Assembly: GCF_000520015.2 (NCBI RefSeq)
Contig: NZ_CP007044.2
Coordinates: 2,542,001 to 2,606,000 of the forward strand
Direction: 5' to 3'
From: Chania multitudinisentens RB-25
GTDB lineage: Bacteria; Pseudomonadota; Gammaproteobacteria; Enterobacterales; Enterobacteriaceae
Length of the DNA: 64,000 nucleotides
Shown: piece by piece, positions 1 through 9,346 of the stretch
How the letters are laid out: every line of letters starts with the position of its first letter
Numbering within the stretch: position 1 is the stretch's first letter
The notes under the pieces: model-generated
Databases searched by the model: none
What the model was told of the DNA's origin: nothing
The model's input: the letters and a program-made list of their open reading frames with translations, nothing else
Translations under genes and position numbers: made by a program

Positions 1-613
1 CTTCTTGCTCATTAGCCTGCGTGAAACTGATAATCCCCTGTTGAGCGCCTGCCAGCGTGCCGCTGAGGGCTGCCATCCCCATGGTGGGGTTCGCCATGGC
101 TAACAGGATCGAACCCAACGCCCCTACCCAGGTCAGCGGGGCATTTCGCTGCTGATCTTCCATGGCCCGCGCCAAATGGCGTTGGGTGACGTGAGAGATT
201 TCGTGCGCCAGCACCGAAGCCAGTTGGCTTTCGTTATCCGTTTCACGGAACAGGGCCGAGTGCAGCACCACATTGCCTCCAAAGAAGGCAAAGGCGTTTA
301 TTTCATCGTTACGCACCAGAAAGAAGTGGAATGGCGTTTTTACCGAATAGGCATTTGCTACGAGCCGGTTACCCAACTGGTTAATGTATTGAGTCAATAA
401 AGGATCGTTAATTAATGGGGCGCTGGCACGCAGTTGCCGCACGTAAAAATCGCCCATAAGTAATTCCTGGCCGATGCTTAACGTTCCCCCAGCAGAGGTG
501 CCTATGTCTGGCAGTTGATCTTGTGTATCTGCCTTCACGGGGGCCACCCCAGAGGCGCTCAATGTGCTGAATAACAGGACTGCTAACGCTGTTTTGGTCA
601 ACCGGGTGGTCAT
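1..613 (-). CDS. bepA: BepA-type periplasmic M48 metalloprotease/chaperone, 3' part outside window
   Basis: Only about the first 204 residues are present; the gene runs off the left edge. The product begins with a signal peptide (hydrophobic stretch at residues 8-22, then GVAPVKA before the mature part). The zinc motif HEISH is at residues 137-141 inside LAHEISHVTQRH, as in the M48 family. BepA in E. coli degrades or helps assemble outer-membrane beta-barrel proteins such as LptD. Its second half is a TPR domain that cannot be seen here. It is divergent from perM, which is also the E. coli order, so the assignment is safe apart from the missing end. Confidence 0.93.
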   Translation of the reverse strand, partial: MTTRLTKTALAVLLFSTLSASGVAPVKADTQDQLPDIGTSAGGTLSIGQELLMGDFYVRQLRASAPLINDPLLTQYINQLGNRLVANAYSVKTPFHFFLVRNDEINAFAFFGGNVVLHSALFRETDNESQLASVLAHEISHVTQRHLARAMEDQQRNAPLTWVGALGSILLAMANPTMGMAALSGTLAGAQQGIISFTQANEQE

Positions 614-904
614 AGTCAGGCGTTTCCCTTAAATCAAAGTCATCACTAAGACGTCAGCGGCACACAAGAGTTCTTCTTCCGTACCAGACTCTCCAGTACA
701 ATCAGCGTGAAAGTGCGTTGGCTCACAAAAATGCACTGTTTGCGTTTTGTGAACCCGAATGGGCTAACACCTTTTCAATCATAGCCAGCTAGCGCCTGCA
801 ATGAAATGTTTGGCCTGCGTAATCAGGAATAAGATAGCATTGATTGGAACGCACAGGGAAAGGCGGAATACCCCCTCATTGATGAAATTAAGGAGCAATC
901 TCTG
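614..904. other. bepA-perM divergent intergenic region
   Basis: This 291-base gap must hold the divergent promoters of bepA and perM. I see a good ribosome site (AAGGAG) for perM at its right end and no convincing ORF or hairpin. No specific promoter could be assigned by eye. Confidence 0.5.
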
Positions 905-1981
905 ATGTTGGAGATGTTATTACAATGGTACCGCCGCCGTTTTACCGATCCGCAAGCTATTGCGCTATTGGTTATTCTGGTTGCCGGATTCTGTATCCTC
1001 TATTTTTTGCACGGTATTTTAGCGCCCTTGCTGGTGGCGATTGTGCTGGCTTATCTTTTGGAATGGCCCACTGCGCGCCTGCAACGCTGTGGCTGTTCGC
1101 GAGTCTGGGCGGCCAGCATGGTACTGATTGTGTTTGGTGGCATCACCCTGCTGCTGGTGTTTGTGGTGGCTCCAACCGCTTGGAAACAGGGCATGAGCCT
1201 GATGACCGATTTACCGGGGATGCTCAACCAGTTCTACAACTATGCGGCGACGCTACCAAAGCGTTATCCGGCGCTGGTGGATGTCGGCATTATCGACATG
1301 ATGGCGGAGAATCTGCGCGGGCGGCTTTCTGGGGTGGGAGAGTCGGTGGTCAAATTTTCCCTGGCTTCGCTGGTTGGTTTGTTGACGTTGGCGATCTACC
1401 TGATTCTGGTGCCGCTGATGGTGTTTTTCCTGCTGAAAGACAAAGAGCAGATGCTCAACGCGGTGCGCCGCGTGCTGCCGCGTGAGCGTGGGCTGGCGGG
1501 GCAGGTGTGGATCGAAATGAACCAGCAGATCACCAATTATATTCGTGGCAAAGTGCTGGAGATGGTGATCGTAGGAGTGGCAACCTATCTGGTGTTCTTT
1601 ATTCTGGATATGCGTTATTCACTGCTGTTGGCCGTGCTGGTGGGGTTCTCCGTGTTAATCCCCTATATTGGCGCGGTGTTGGTGACGATCCCCGTGGTGG
1701 TGGTGGCGATGTTTCAATGGGGTATCGGTGCCGATTTTTGGACGCTGATCGTCGCTTATCTGGTGGTTCAAGGATTGGACGGTAACCTGTTGGTGCCAAT
1801 CCTGTTTTCTGAGGCGGTTAACCTGCATCCGCTGGTGATCATCCTTTCCGTGGTGATTTTTGGCGGCCTGTGGGGGTTCTGGGGTGTTTTCTTTGCGATT
1901 CCTCTGGCAACGCTGGTGAAAGCGGTAATTCATGCCTGGCCGGATGACAGGCTGGTGGATGCGGAGAAAGAAGCTCAATAA
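905..1981 (+). CDS. perM: PerM, AI-2E/UPF0118 family inner-membrane transporter
   Basis: 358-residue polytopic membrane protein with hydrophobic segments near residues 17-45, 66-85, 150-175, 210-235, 240-270 and 285-345. That is the usual architecture of the AI-2E exporter family. The substrate of PerM is not established; it is called a putative permease. The start ATG follows AAGGAG at suitable spacing. In E. coli perM lies beside bepA and bcp, as here. A 10-bp perfect hairpin directly after the stop is shared with the convergent bcp gene. Confidence 0.9.
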   Translation: MLEMLLQWYRRRFTDPQAIALLVILVAGFCILYFLHGILAPLLVAIVLAYLLEWPTARLQRCGCSRVWAASMVLIVFGGITLLLVFVVAPTAWKQGMSLMTDLPGMLNQFYNYAATLPKRYPALVDVGIIDMMAENLRGRLSGVGESVVKFSLASLVGLLTLAIYLILVPLMVFFLLKDKEQMLNAVRRVLPRERGLAGQVWIEMNQQITNYIRGKVLEMVIVGVATYLVFFILDMRYSLLLAVLVGFSVLIPYIGAVLVTIPVVVVAMFQWGIGADFWTLIVAYLVVQGLDGNLLVPILFSEAVNLHPLVIILSVVIFGGLWGFWGVFFAIPLATLVKAVIHAWPDDRLVDAEKEAQ

Positions 1982-1994
1982 TGGCAGCGAAAGC

Positions 1995-2019
1995 AAAGCG
2001 CAGCGAGGGGCTGCGCTTT
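1995..2019. terminator. Hairpin terminator between convergent perM and bcp
   Basis: A perfect 10-bp stem (AAAGCGCAGC / GCTGCGCTTT) with a GAGGG loop lies between the perM stop and the bcp stop. The T-tract is short, but the A/T ends on both sides fit a bidirectional terminator. Confidence 0.7.
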
Positions 2020-2045
2020 GAGAGCAAAAATAACAGAGGCGGAGA

Positions 2046-2510
2046 TTACTGTTTCAGGTAATCCAGAACGATGTCGTGATGATTGGTGGTCTTGAAATCA
2101 TCAAACACTTTCTCAACTTTGCCGTTGGCGTCGATCAGGAAACTGATGCGATGAATACCATCATAGGTTTTCCCCATGAAGGTTTTTTCACCCCAAACGC
2201 CAAACTGCTCTGCTACCTGATGGTTCTCATCAGATAACAACGTGAAGTTGAGTAACTCTTTTTCGGCAAAACGTGACAGTTTTTCCGGTTTATCGGTGCT
2301 GATGCCAAGCACTTCGACACCTGCGTTTTTCAAATCGTCCATGTTATCCCGCAGGCCACAGGCTTGTACGGTACAACCTGGCGTCATGGCTTTAGGATAG
2401 AAATACACCAGAACTCGCTGTCCCTGGAAGTCGGCCAAATGAATTTCCTCACCGTCCTGGTCGAGTAAACTGAATTTTGGCGCTGTATCACCGGCTTTCA
2501 ATGGGCTCAT
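2046..2510 (-). CDS. bcp: Thioredoxin-dependent thiol peroxidase Bcp (PrxQ type)
   Basis: 154-residue peroxiredoxin that reduces peroxides with electrons from thioredoxin in the cytoplasm. The peroxidatic Cys46 sits in TPGCTVQAC with the resolving Cys51 five residues later, the PrxQ arrangement. The longest frame begins with a GTG one codon earlier. I prefer the ATG at 2510, because the resulting MSPLKAGD matches E. coli MNPLKAGD and GGAGAG precedes it. The gcvR stop overlaps this start region (TAGTGATG), so the two genes are translationally coupled, as in E. coli. Confidence 0.95.
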   Translation of the reverse strand: MSPLKAGDTAPKFSLLDQDGEEIHLADFQGQRVLVYFYPKAMTPGCTVQACGLRDNMDDLKNAGVEVLGISTDKPEKLSRFAEKELLNFTLLSDENHQVAEQFGVWGEKTFMGKTYDGIHRISFLIDANGKVEKVFDDFKTTNHHDIVLDYLKQ

Positions 2511-2512
2511 CA

Positions 2513-3118
2513 CTACTCTCCATCTTTCTCGTCATGCTGTGGATAGTTCACAACGCTAATACTGCCTTGCGCATTCAATTCTGTACATAGGTGATGAAAG
2601 GCTTGCTCAATATTTGAGGCATTCTGATTACCGGGACTGTGAGCGGTAATCTGAATATAAAGCTGGGGCGGCAGGCCGCCTTCGGCAGGCTGAGTCCGTG
2701 ACACCAGCTCAGCGATATTCATCTGGCTGGAATAAAACAGATCGGTGAAACGCTCAATGAGATGTGGAGAATCTTTCACCTCCACCTGAACCCACACCGT
2801 GGCGGGCATCGGCGGCCTTTCGTGCGAATTTGTGCGTTTCATCACGATCAGCAAATCCAGTTCCGCCCCTTTTTGCGGCAAAGTGGATTCAATCAAGGTA
2901 ATTGCATTCCAACTGCCCGAAAGCAGCATGATGAAGGTAAATTCTTCACCCAGTATGGCGAGACGGCTATCTTCGATATTGCATCCGCAACTGCTAACGT
3001 GGCGGGTGATAGTGTTGACGATACCGGGGCGGTCGGTGCCGAGTGCGGTAATCACAAGATAGTGTTCGTCTGGCTTAGGCAAAATGGCGCTTCCTGTCGT
3101 GCTCAATGGGATTACCAT
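2513..3118 (-). CDS. gcvR: Glycine cleavage system transcriptional repressor GcvR
   Basis: About 201 residues with two ACT domains; the core HYLVITALGTDRPGIV and the following NTITRHVSSCGC match E. coli GcvR almost exactly. GcvR binds glycine and antagonises the activator GcvA at the gcvTHP promoter. The open frame extends 48 codons upstream of the ATG I chose, into the dapA promoter and across the dapA start, and those residues resemble nothing in the family. Even from 3118 the N-terminus is about 11 residues longer than in E. coli, so the true start may be a non-ATG codon slightly downstream. It is divergent from dapA and overlaps bcp. Confidence 0.9.
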   Translation of the reverse strand: MVIPLSTTGSAILPKPDEHYLVITALGTDRPGIVNTITRHVSSCGCNIEDSRLAILGEEFTFIMLLSGSWNAITLIESTLPQKGAELDLLIVMKRTNSHERPPMPATVWVQVEVKDSPHLIERFTDLFYSSQMNIAELVSRTQPAEGGLPPQLYIQITAHSPGNQNASNIEQAFHHLCTELNAQGSISVVNYPQHDEKDGE

Positions 3119-3215
3119 GGTAAACATAAAAAAAACCGCCTGCCAAGCGTGTTTGCTTGCTTTTGGATAGGTGTCAAAAGTACCATGAGTGACTTGTTTG
3201 TGAAGGGGATGGCCA

Positions 3216-4097
3216 ATGTTTACGGGAAGTATTGTTGCACTGGTTACGCCGATGGACGCCAAAGGTGCTGTCGATCGCGCGAGCCTAAAAAAACTGATTG
3301 ATTACCATGTCGCCAGTGGGACTGCGGCGATTGTTTCCGTAGGGACTACCGGTGAATCCGCTACGCTGGCTCATCATGAGCATATTGATGTGGTGAAACT
3401 GACGTTGGAATTGGCCGCTGGCCGCATTCCGGTGATCGCCGGAACCGGTGCCAACGCAACCAGCGAAGCGATTTTGCTCACTGAGCACGTCGCTAACACC
3501 GGCGTGGTAGGTTGCCTGACCGTCACGCCTTACTACAATAAACCGACGCAGGAAGGCTTGTATCAGCATTTCAAAGCGATTGCTGAAAGCACCGATCTGC
3601 CGCAAATCCTCTATAACGTGCCTTCACGCACCGGTTGTGACATGCTGCCGCCGACGATTGCGCGTTTAGCCGAAGTCAAAAATATTGTTGCCGTCAAAGA
3701 AGCAACAGGGAACTTAAGTCGTGTGAGCCAGATCCAAGAGCTGGTTGATGATGAAAGTTTCACGCTGTTGAGCGGTGATGACGCCAGCGGTCTGGATTTC
3801 ATGCAACTGGGGGGCAACGGAGTGATTTCCGTGACGGCCAACGTGGCGGCGCGTGAAATGGCCGAACTTTGCCGTCTTGCGGCACAAGGCAACTTTGCCG
3901 AAGCCCGCCGTTTGAATCAGCGCTTGATGCCGTTGCATCAGGATTTATTCGTAGAAGCAAACCCTATCCCAGTGAAATGGGCCTGTAAGGCATTGGGATT
4001 GATGGCAACCGATACGATGCGTCTGCCGATGACGCCGTTGAGTGACGCTGCCCGTCCGGTTGTAGAGCGTGCGTTGAAAAGCGCCGGTTTGCTATAA
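3216..4097 (+). CDS. dapA: 4-Hydroxy-tetrahydrodipicolinate synthase
   Basis: 293-residue (beta/alpha)8 aldolase that condenses pyruvate with aspartate semialdehyde, the first committed step of lysine and diaminopimelate synthesis. The Schiff-base lysine is Lys161 in VAVKEATGN. Tyr133 (ILYNVPSRTG) and Thr44-Thr45 (VGTTGES) complete the catalytic triad area. Length matches E. coli DapA (292). bamC follows after 116 bases, the order in which E. coli co-transcribes dapA and bamC. Confidence 0.97.
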   Translation: MFTGSIVALVTPMDAKGAVDRASLKKLIDYHVASGTAAIVSVGTTGESATLAHHEHIDVVKLTLELAAGRIPVIAGTGANATSEAILLTEHVANTGVVGCLTVTPYYNKPTQEGLYQHFKAIAESTDLPQILYNVPSRTGCDMLPPTIARLAEVKNIVAVKEATGNLSRVSQIQELVDDESFTLLSGDDASGLDFMQLGGNGVISVTANVAAREMAELCRLAAQGNFAEARRLNQRLMPLHQDLFVEANPIPVKWACKALGLMATDTMRLPMTPLSDAARPVVERALKSAGLL

Positions 4098-4213
4098 CCC
4101 CCAGTAATTGCAGCCGTAGCAGGGTGGTTGGTGCGTAAAGCCCCGGTGATTATCAGGGGAGCACACCTGTTACGGTTCAAGCACGACGGGGATATCATTC
4201 TTAGGGAGATTTG

Positions 4214-5266
4214 ATGGCTTATTTATTGCAAAAATCGACGGTAGCAAAAGTCGTGGGTATAGCGCTGGTGATGACGTTGGCGGCGTGTTCCACCGATCAG
4301 CGTTACAAGCGCCAGGTCAGTGGCGATGAGGCATATCTCGACGCCGCACCGCTCAAACCGTTGATTGCGCCGGCCAGCATAACCCTGCCCGCGCCATCCA
4401 GTAATTTTGTTGTTGCAACCAGCGAGCGGCAGGGTGCCGTCGGCAAACAGTTGGATATCCGGCCACCATCGCAGCCGCTGGCGCTGTTGAGTGGTTCCCG
4501 CGGTCAATCGGCCGATAACAGCAGTACGCTGCTGTTGGAAAACAGCCCGCAGAACCAAAATCTGTGGTCACGTGTTGCCGGTGCGTTGCAGGCGAAAAAC
4601 ATCCCGGTCGCTTCCCGCGACGAAGCGGGTCAAACCCTGACTACGGATTGGGTGAAGTGGAATCGTCTGGATGAAGATAACCAGTACGAAGGCCGCTACC
4701 AGATCAGCGTGCAGAAACAGGGTTACCAGCAGGCGCTGATTGTGAAAACGCTGGGCCTGCGCCAGCAGGGCAAAACGGATGAAGTAACGGATACTGCCGA
4801 AATCCAGCGCTATAACAGCATGATGATGAACAGCATTGTCGAAAGCCTGGACAAGCAAGACAACCTGACGAGCAGCCAATCGGCCAGCCGCACGGGTACG
4901 CTGGATGTGCAGAGTGGTGCAGATGATGTTGGTTTACCGGTGCTGATTGTGCGGGCTCCGTACACCGTTGTGTGGGATCGCTTGCCACCGGCGTTGGAGA
5001 AACTGGGGATGAAAGTAGGGGATCGCAGTCGCCCGCAGGGAACCATTGCGGTGACCTATAAATCCTTGAGTGATAGCGATTGGAACGCATTGGGTGTGAA
5101 AGATCCTGAGTTGGCAAACGGTGATTACAAATTGCAAATCGGTGATTTGAATAACCGTACCAGCCTGCAATTTATCGACTCCAAAGGAAAACCTTTGCCT
5201 CAGGCGCAGAATGATGCGTTGGTGGCGGCATTCCAGGCGGCTTTCAGCCAAACTAGCGCTAAATAA
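4214..5266 (+). CDS. bamC: Outer-membrane assembly lipoprotein BamC
   Basis: 350-residue lipoprotein of the BAM complex, which inserts beta-barrel proteins into the outer membrane. The lipobox LAAC puts the lipidated cysteine at residue 25, after a 24-residue signal. The following unstructured stretch (about residues 26-100) is the segment that contacts BamD in E. coli, and two helix-grip domains follow. The frame can be read from a TTG one codon earlier, but ATG at 4214 has GGGAG upstream and gives the normal MAYLLQKS start. Confidence 0.95.
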   Translation: MAYLLQKSTVAKVVGIALVMTLAACSTDQRYKRQVSGDEAYLDAAPLKPLIAPASITLPAPSSNFVVATSERQGAVGKQLDIRPPSQPLALLSGSRGQSADNSSTLLLENSPQNQNLWSRVAGALQAKNIPVASRDEAGQTLTTDWVKWNRLDEDNQYEGRYQISVQKQGYQQALIVKTLGLRQQGKTDEVTDTAEIQRYNSMMMNSIVESLDKQDNLTSSQSASRTGTLDVQSGADDVGLPVLIVRAPYTVVWDRLPPALEKLGMKVGDRSRPQGTIAVTYKSLSDSDWNALGVKDPELANGDYKLQIGDLNNRTSLQFIDSKGKPLPQAQNDALVAAFQAAFSQTSAK

Positions 5267-5271
5267 TCATC

Positions 5272-5292
5272 AAGGGGCTGCGGCCCCTTTTT
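5272..5292 (+). terminator. Rho-independent terminator after bamC
   Basis: A 7-bp GC-rich stem (AAGGGGC / GCCCCTT) with TGCG loop is followed by a T run, 6 bases past the bamC stop. It ends the dapA-bamC transcript before purC. Confidence 0.85.
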
Positions 5293-5439
5293 ACTTTGCA
5301 GAAACGGTATCGTTTGCGTCGCTGGTTTGGCACAATAGTTACCCGCAAACCAAAGAATTTATCAGGTCAATTCTATACCCGGTAGGCAGTGAGCCGCAGT
5401 TTGGTGGCCGGAAGGTATACCCTCATTGGAGTAAGTAAG

Positions 5440-6153
5440 ATGCAAAAACTAGCTGAGTTGTATCGCGGAAAGGCGAAAACCGTCTACACCACTGAAAACC
5501 CGGACCTGCTGGTGCTGGAATTCCGTAACGATACGTCAGCACTGGATGGTCAGCGCATTGAGCAGTTTGATCGCAAAGGCATGGTGAACAATAAATTTAA
5601 CCATTTCATCATGAGCAAACTGGAGGAAGCCGGTGTTCCAACGCAAATGGAACGCCTGCTGTCAGATAACGAAGTGCTGGTGAAAAAACTGGCGATGGTG
5701 CCGGTTGAGTGCGTGATCCGTAACCGTGCGGCTGGTTCACTGGTCAAGCGCCTGGGTATCGAAGAAGGTCTGCCACTCAACCCGCCATTGTTCGATCTGT
5801 TCCTGAAGAACGATGCCATGCACGATCCGATGGTTAACGAATCCTACTGCGAAACCTTCGGTTGGGTGAGCAAAGTACATCTGGCGCGCATGCGTGAACT
5901 GAGTTACCAGGCCAATGAAGTGTTGAGCAAATTGTTCGACGATGCGGGCCTGATCTTGGTTGATTTCAAATTGGAGTTTGGCCTGTTCAACGGCGAGGTG
6001 GTGCTGGGTGATGAGTTTTCCCCAGATGGCAGCCGCCTGTGGGACAAAAACACCCTGGATAAGATGGACAAAGATCGTTTCCGCCAGAGCCTGGGTGGCC
6101 TGATCGAAGCCTATGAAGAAGTCGCCCGCCGTATCGGTGTGAAGTTAGACTAA
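5440..6153 (+). CDS. purC: SAICAR synthetase
   Basis: 237-residue phosphoribosylaminoimidazole-succinocarboxamide synthase, which joins CAIR and aspartate with ATP in purine synthesis. MQKLAELYRGKAKTVY at the N-terminus and RNRAAGSLVKRLGIEEG in the middle are near identical to E. coli PurC, also 237 residues. The frame is open for 17 more codons upstream, but the ATG at 5440 follows GGAGTAAG and matches the family start. PurR control is known in E. coli; I could not pick out a clear PurR operator by eye. Confidence 0.97.
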   Translation: MQKLAELYRGKAKTVYTTENPDLLVLEFRNDTSALDGQRIEQFDRKGMVNNKFNHFIMSKLEEAGVPTQMERLLSDNEVLVKKLAMVPVECVIRNRAAGSLVKRLGIEEGLPLNPPLFDLFLKNDAMHDPMVNESYCETFGWVSKVHLARMRELSYQANEVLSKLFDDAGLILVDFKLEFGLFNGEVVLGDEFSPDGSRLWDKNTLDKMDKDRFRQSLGGLIEAYEEVARRIGVKLD

Positions 6154-6178
6154 GCTTATACCTGCCAGCCTGTTCAAG

Positions 6179-6212
6179 ACGGGGTTTCCTATGGAATGCC
6201 CCGTTCTCTTTT
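6179..6212 (+). terminator. Rho-independent terminator after purC
   Basis: Stem ACGGGG / CCCCGT with further pairing inside (TTCC with GGAA) and a T-rich tail, about 25 bases after the purC stop. Confidence 0.85.
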
Positions 6213-6291
6213 TTATTCCCAGAAAATTACTGCATTTCCTGCGCCGCTAACCCTTTATAATGACGGCCTTCGATTATTTTGGAGCTTATGC

Positions 6292-7152
6292 ATGCGTTGG
6301 CAAGGGCGTCGGGAAAGTGACAATATTGAAGATCGCCGCGGGCAATCTTCAGGCCGGGGTGGCGGTTTTCGCCCACCCATTGGTGGCAAAGGGGGAATAG
6401 CTATTCTGGTGGTAGTGCTGGTTGCCGGTTACTACGGTATAGATCTGACACCGTTGTTGAACGGTGGTGATATGACGCTACAGGCGCCACAGCAGAGTAC
6501 CAATATCAGCGCCAAAGACGATGAATTAGCTAAATTTACCTCAGTGGTACTGGCTTCGACCGAGGATGCCTGGCAGGACATTTTTCAGCAGTCAGGCAAA
6601 CGCTATCAAGATCCGAAGTTGGTGATGTATCGCGGCGCTACGCGCACAGGCTGTGGCGTGGGTCAGTCGGTGATGGGGCCGTTTTATTGCCCGGCAGACG
6701 GCACCGTGTATATCGATCTGTCGTTTTACCAGGATATGAAAAGCAAGCTGGGGGCTGGCGGTGATTTTGCACAGGCCTATGTGGTGGCACACGAAATTGG
6801 TCATCACGTCCAGAACCTGCTGGGCATTGAGCGCAAAGTTCGCCAGATGCAGCAGAACGCCAGCCAGGTGGAGATCAACCGCCTTTCGGTGAAAATGGAA
6901 TTGCAGGCGGACTGTTTTGCTGGAGTCTGGGGGCATTATGCGCAACGGCAGCACATGCTTGAGGCTGGAGATCTACAGCAAGCGCTGAACGCAGCACAGG
7001 CGATTGGTGACGACCGTTTACAGCAACAAAGCCAGGGGCGCGTGGTGCCAGACAGCTTCACGCATGGCACTTCGCAGCAGCGTTATACCTGGTTCAAGCA
7101 AGGATTCGACAGCGGCGATCCGAACAAATGCAATACGTTCGCCGCCCGTTGA
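6292..7152 (+). CDS. ypfJ: YpfJ-type neutral zinc metallopeptidase
   Basis: 286-residue protein of the PF04228 putative zinc peptidase family. One membrane anchor is visible near residues 36-55 (GGIAILVVVLVAGYYG) after a charged, Gly/Arg-rich cytoplasmic tail. The zinc motif HEIGHH lies near residue 169, and a second acidic element (ELQADCFAG) follows about 40 residues later. Its substrate is unknown. The longer frame adds 32 residues without a family match; ATG at 6292 follows GGAGC and gives the typical MRWQGRRES start. It lies between purC and tmcA as in E. coli. Confidence 0.9.
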   Translation: MRWQGRRESDNIEDRRGQSSGRGGGFRPPIGGKGGIAILVVVLVAGYYGIDLTPLLNGGDMTLQAPQQSTNISAKDDELAKFTSVVLASTEDAWQDIFQQSGKRYQDPKLVMYRGATRTGCGVGQSVMGPFYCPADGTVYIDLSFYQDMKSKLGAGGDFAQAYVVAHEIGHHVQNLLGIERKVRQMQQNASQVEINRLSVKMELQADCFAGVWGHYAQRQHMLEAGDLQQALNAAQAIGDDRLQQQSQGRVVPDSFTHGTSQQRYTWFKQGFDSGDPNKCNTFAAR

Positions 7153-7179
7153 TGCACTTCCTGCTAATACTGATAGCCT

Positions 7180-7212
7180 AAGTAATGCGAGTTGCGGGAA
7201 GTATGACGGGGA
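7180..7212. repeat. Short degenerate copy of a dispersed enterobacterial repeat
   Basis: The stretch AGTAATGCGAGTTGCGGGAA followed by GTATGACG joins the left and right ends of the longer element at 53322-53448, with the whole centre missing. It lies in the ypfJ-tmcA gap. Confidence 0.5.
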
Positions 7213-7248
7213 TAAACAGCGGTATTCTTCTTTCAGGTGTAGCTTCTG

Positions 7249-9261
7249 ATGTTACAGGCAATCCAACAACGCATGCAGCGGCAGGGTATCCGGCGTTTAC
7301 TGGTTCTCAGCGGTGAAACGCAATGGTGCCGTAGGCAGGCCCAACAACTGGCGGCGCAGCTGCCGGGTGATTGGCCGTGGGTAGGTAACGAAGCTCACTG
7401 TACGCCACAGGCTTTGACCAATGGCACGGTCAAAACGTTGCTTGGTCAAGAGCGCTTGCACGCCGTTTTTGACGCGACACAAGGGCTGGATGTTGCCGCT
7501 CTGGCCCAGCTTTGCGGTACGCTGCGCGCCGGTAGCTGGCTGCTGCTGTTGGTTCCCGCTTGGCCGCGTTGGGCGCAGCAGCCGGATGGCGATAGCCTGC
7601 GCTGGAGCGATTGCCCACAGCCGATCGTTACAGCGAATTTCATTAAGCATTTGCAGCAACAGCTCACGGCAGACCATGAAGTGACCATTTGGCGACAGGG
7701 TGAACCATTGTGTTTGGCGCCGCTGCCGCAGCGCCAGGATTGGCAACCGCCACAGGGTAAACCGAGCAGCGAGCAGCAGGCTATTTTAGCCCGCTTGTTG
7801 GTGGCCGAGCCCGGTGTCTGGGTGCTGACCGCAGCACGTGGCCGTGGGAAATCCACGTTAGCAGGGATGCTGGTAGCGGCCAGCCCACTTACTTGCTGGC
7901 TTACCGGGCCAAGCCGGGCGGCAACTGAGGTCGCCAGTGAATGGGCGGGGGGGAAAGCGGTATTCTGGGCTCCCGATGCGCTGTTGCACCATTGTGCCGC
8001 ACATCGCGTCAGCGATGTTGGCTGGTTATTGGTGGATGAGGCTGCGGCGATCCCTGGCCCGTTATTACAGCAATTGGTGAATTATTTCCCACGCGTGCTA
8101 CTGACCACCACGGTTCAGGGCTACGAAGGCACAGGGCGCGGCTTTTTGCTTAAATTCTGTGCTGCATTGCCACAGTGGCAGCCGCTCAGTTTACAGCAGC
8201 CGATACGCTGGTCGGCGGGTGATGCTCTGGAACGCATCATCGATAACGCATTGCTGTTTAATGAAGAACCGCCGTGGTCGGCAGCCAATCAGGCGTTGAG
8301 TATTACCCCTCTTGAACAAGCAGAGCTGTGTGCCGATCCACAGCGATTAAAGCGTTTTTATGCGTTGCTCAGCAGCGCCCATTATCGAACCTCTCCGTTG
8401 GATCTGCGCCGCCTGATGGATGCGCCGGGGATGCATTTCAGCGCTGCCTCGCAGGCGAACGAGATCGTGGGGGCGCTGTGGTTGGTGGATGAAGGAGGAT
8501 TGCCGGCTGAACTGGCGCATGAAGTCTGGGCCGGTCGCAGGAGGCCGCGTGGCAATCTGGTAGCACAATCGCTGGCAGCACATGGCGGCCACTGGTGGGC
8601 TCCAACGCTGCGCTCACGCCGCATTACCCGCATTGCGGTATTGCCGGAGCTGCGTCAGCAAGGGATTGCCAGCCGATTAATCGAACAGCAAAAACAATGT
8701 TCGCAGGGGTTGGATTTTCTTTCCGTCAGCTTTGGCTATACCGAGCCGTTGTGGCGTTTTTGGCAATCCTGTGGTTTTACTCTGGTGCGCATCGGCAGCA
8801 AACCGGAAGCCAGCAGCGGTTGCTATACCGCCATGGCGCTATTGCCGCTTAGCGATCAGGGAGAGGTCTTGTGCCACGCGGCGCATAAGCATTTGGCCCG
8901 TGACTGGCGTTGGTTACAGCAGCGTGTTGATCTGCAACTGCTCATAGTGGGGGATGATAGTGCTCCATTGCTGAACGAAGAGGATTGGCGCGAGCTGGCT
9001 GGGTTTGCCTTCGCCCATCGGCCACTGGAAGCCAGCCTGGGGGCGCTGCAACGCTTGTTATTGACCACCCCATGGCCGCTGGCTGCTCTGCGCAGACATT
9101 TGCAACGGCAGCAGAGTGTGGCGCAATGCGTTGCTGAGTATGGTTTAAGCGGCCAGAAAGCACTCTTGCGCCACTGGCGGCAAGAAGTTGCGCAGGCGCT
9201 CGCACAGTTGGATCAGCCGCGTTGTCATCGTTGGCAGCAGTGGTCACAATCATTGCAATAA
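7249..9261 (+). CDS. tmcA: tRNA(Met) cytidine acetyltransferase TmcA
   Basis: 670 residues, one shorter than E. coli TmcA. It makes N4-acetylcytidine at the wobble base of elongator tRNA-Met, using acetyl-CoA and ATP. Three parts are visible: an N-terminal DUF1726-like region, an RNA-helicase-like ATPase with Walker A (AARGRGKST, about residue 194) and Walker B (LLVDEAAAIPG, about 258), and a GNAT acetyltransferase core (RIAVLPELRQQGIASRLI, about 460). A tRNA-binding tail follows. It sits between ypfJ and ypfH as in E. coli. Confidence 0.95.
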   Translation: MLQAIQQRMQRQGIRRLLVLSGETQWCRRQAQQLAAQLPGDWPWVGNEAHCTPQALTNGTVKTLLGQERLHAVFDATQGLDVAALAQLCGTLRAGSWLLLLVPAWPRWAQQPDGDSLRWSDCPQPIVTANFIKHLQQQLTADHEVTIWRQGEPLCLAPLPQRQDWQPPQGKPSSEQQAILARLLVAEPGVWVLTAARGRGKSTLAGMLVAASPLTCWLTGPSRAATEVASEWAGGKAVFWAPDALLHHCAAHRVSDVGWLLVDEAAAIPGPLLQQLVNYFPRVLLTTTVQGYEGTGRGFLLKFCAALPQWQPLSLQQPIRWSAGDALERIIDNALLFNEEPPWSAANQALSITPLEQAELCADPQRLKRFYALLSSAHYRTSPLDLRRLMDAPGMHFSAASQANEIVGALWLVDEGGLPAELAHEVWAGRRRPRGNLVAQSLAAHGGHWWAPTLRSRRITRIAVLPELRQQGIASRLIEQQKQCSQGLDFLSVSFGYTEPLWRFWQSCGFTLVRIGSKPEASSGCYTAMALLPLSDQGEVLCHAAHKHLARDWRWLQQRVDLQLLIVGDDSAPLLNEEDWRELAGFAFAHRPLEASLGALQRLLLTTPWPLAALRRHLQRQQSVAQCVAEYGLSGQKALLRHWRQEVAQALAQLDQPRCHRWQQWSQSLQ

Positions 9262-9346
9262 ATGGAAAGAGTTATTCAATAAAACCTGATTTTCCCGAAT
9301 TCTCCGCGGAGTATAGTAGAGCAATATTCAATCTGAGGAGTTCCCC

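Noticed and set aside
925..1485. 186-codon frame inside perM
   Set aside because: Out-of-frame reading of a membrane-protein gene; Gly/Arg/Cys-rich with no domain.
2762..3301. 179-codon plus-strand frame across gcvR and the dapA start
   Set aside because: Antisense to conserved GcvR and overlaps the dapA start in another frame; composition is typical of a shadow.
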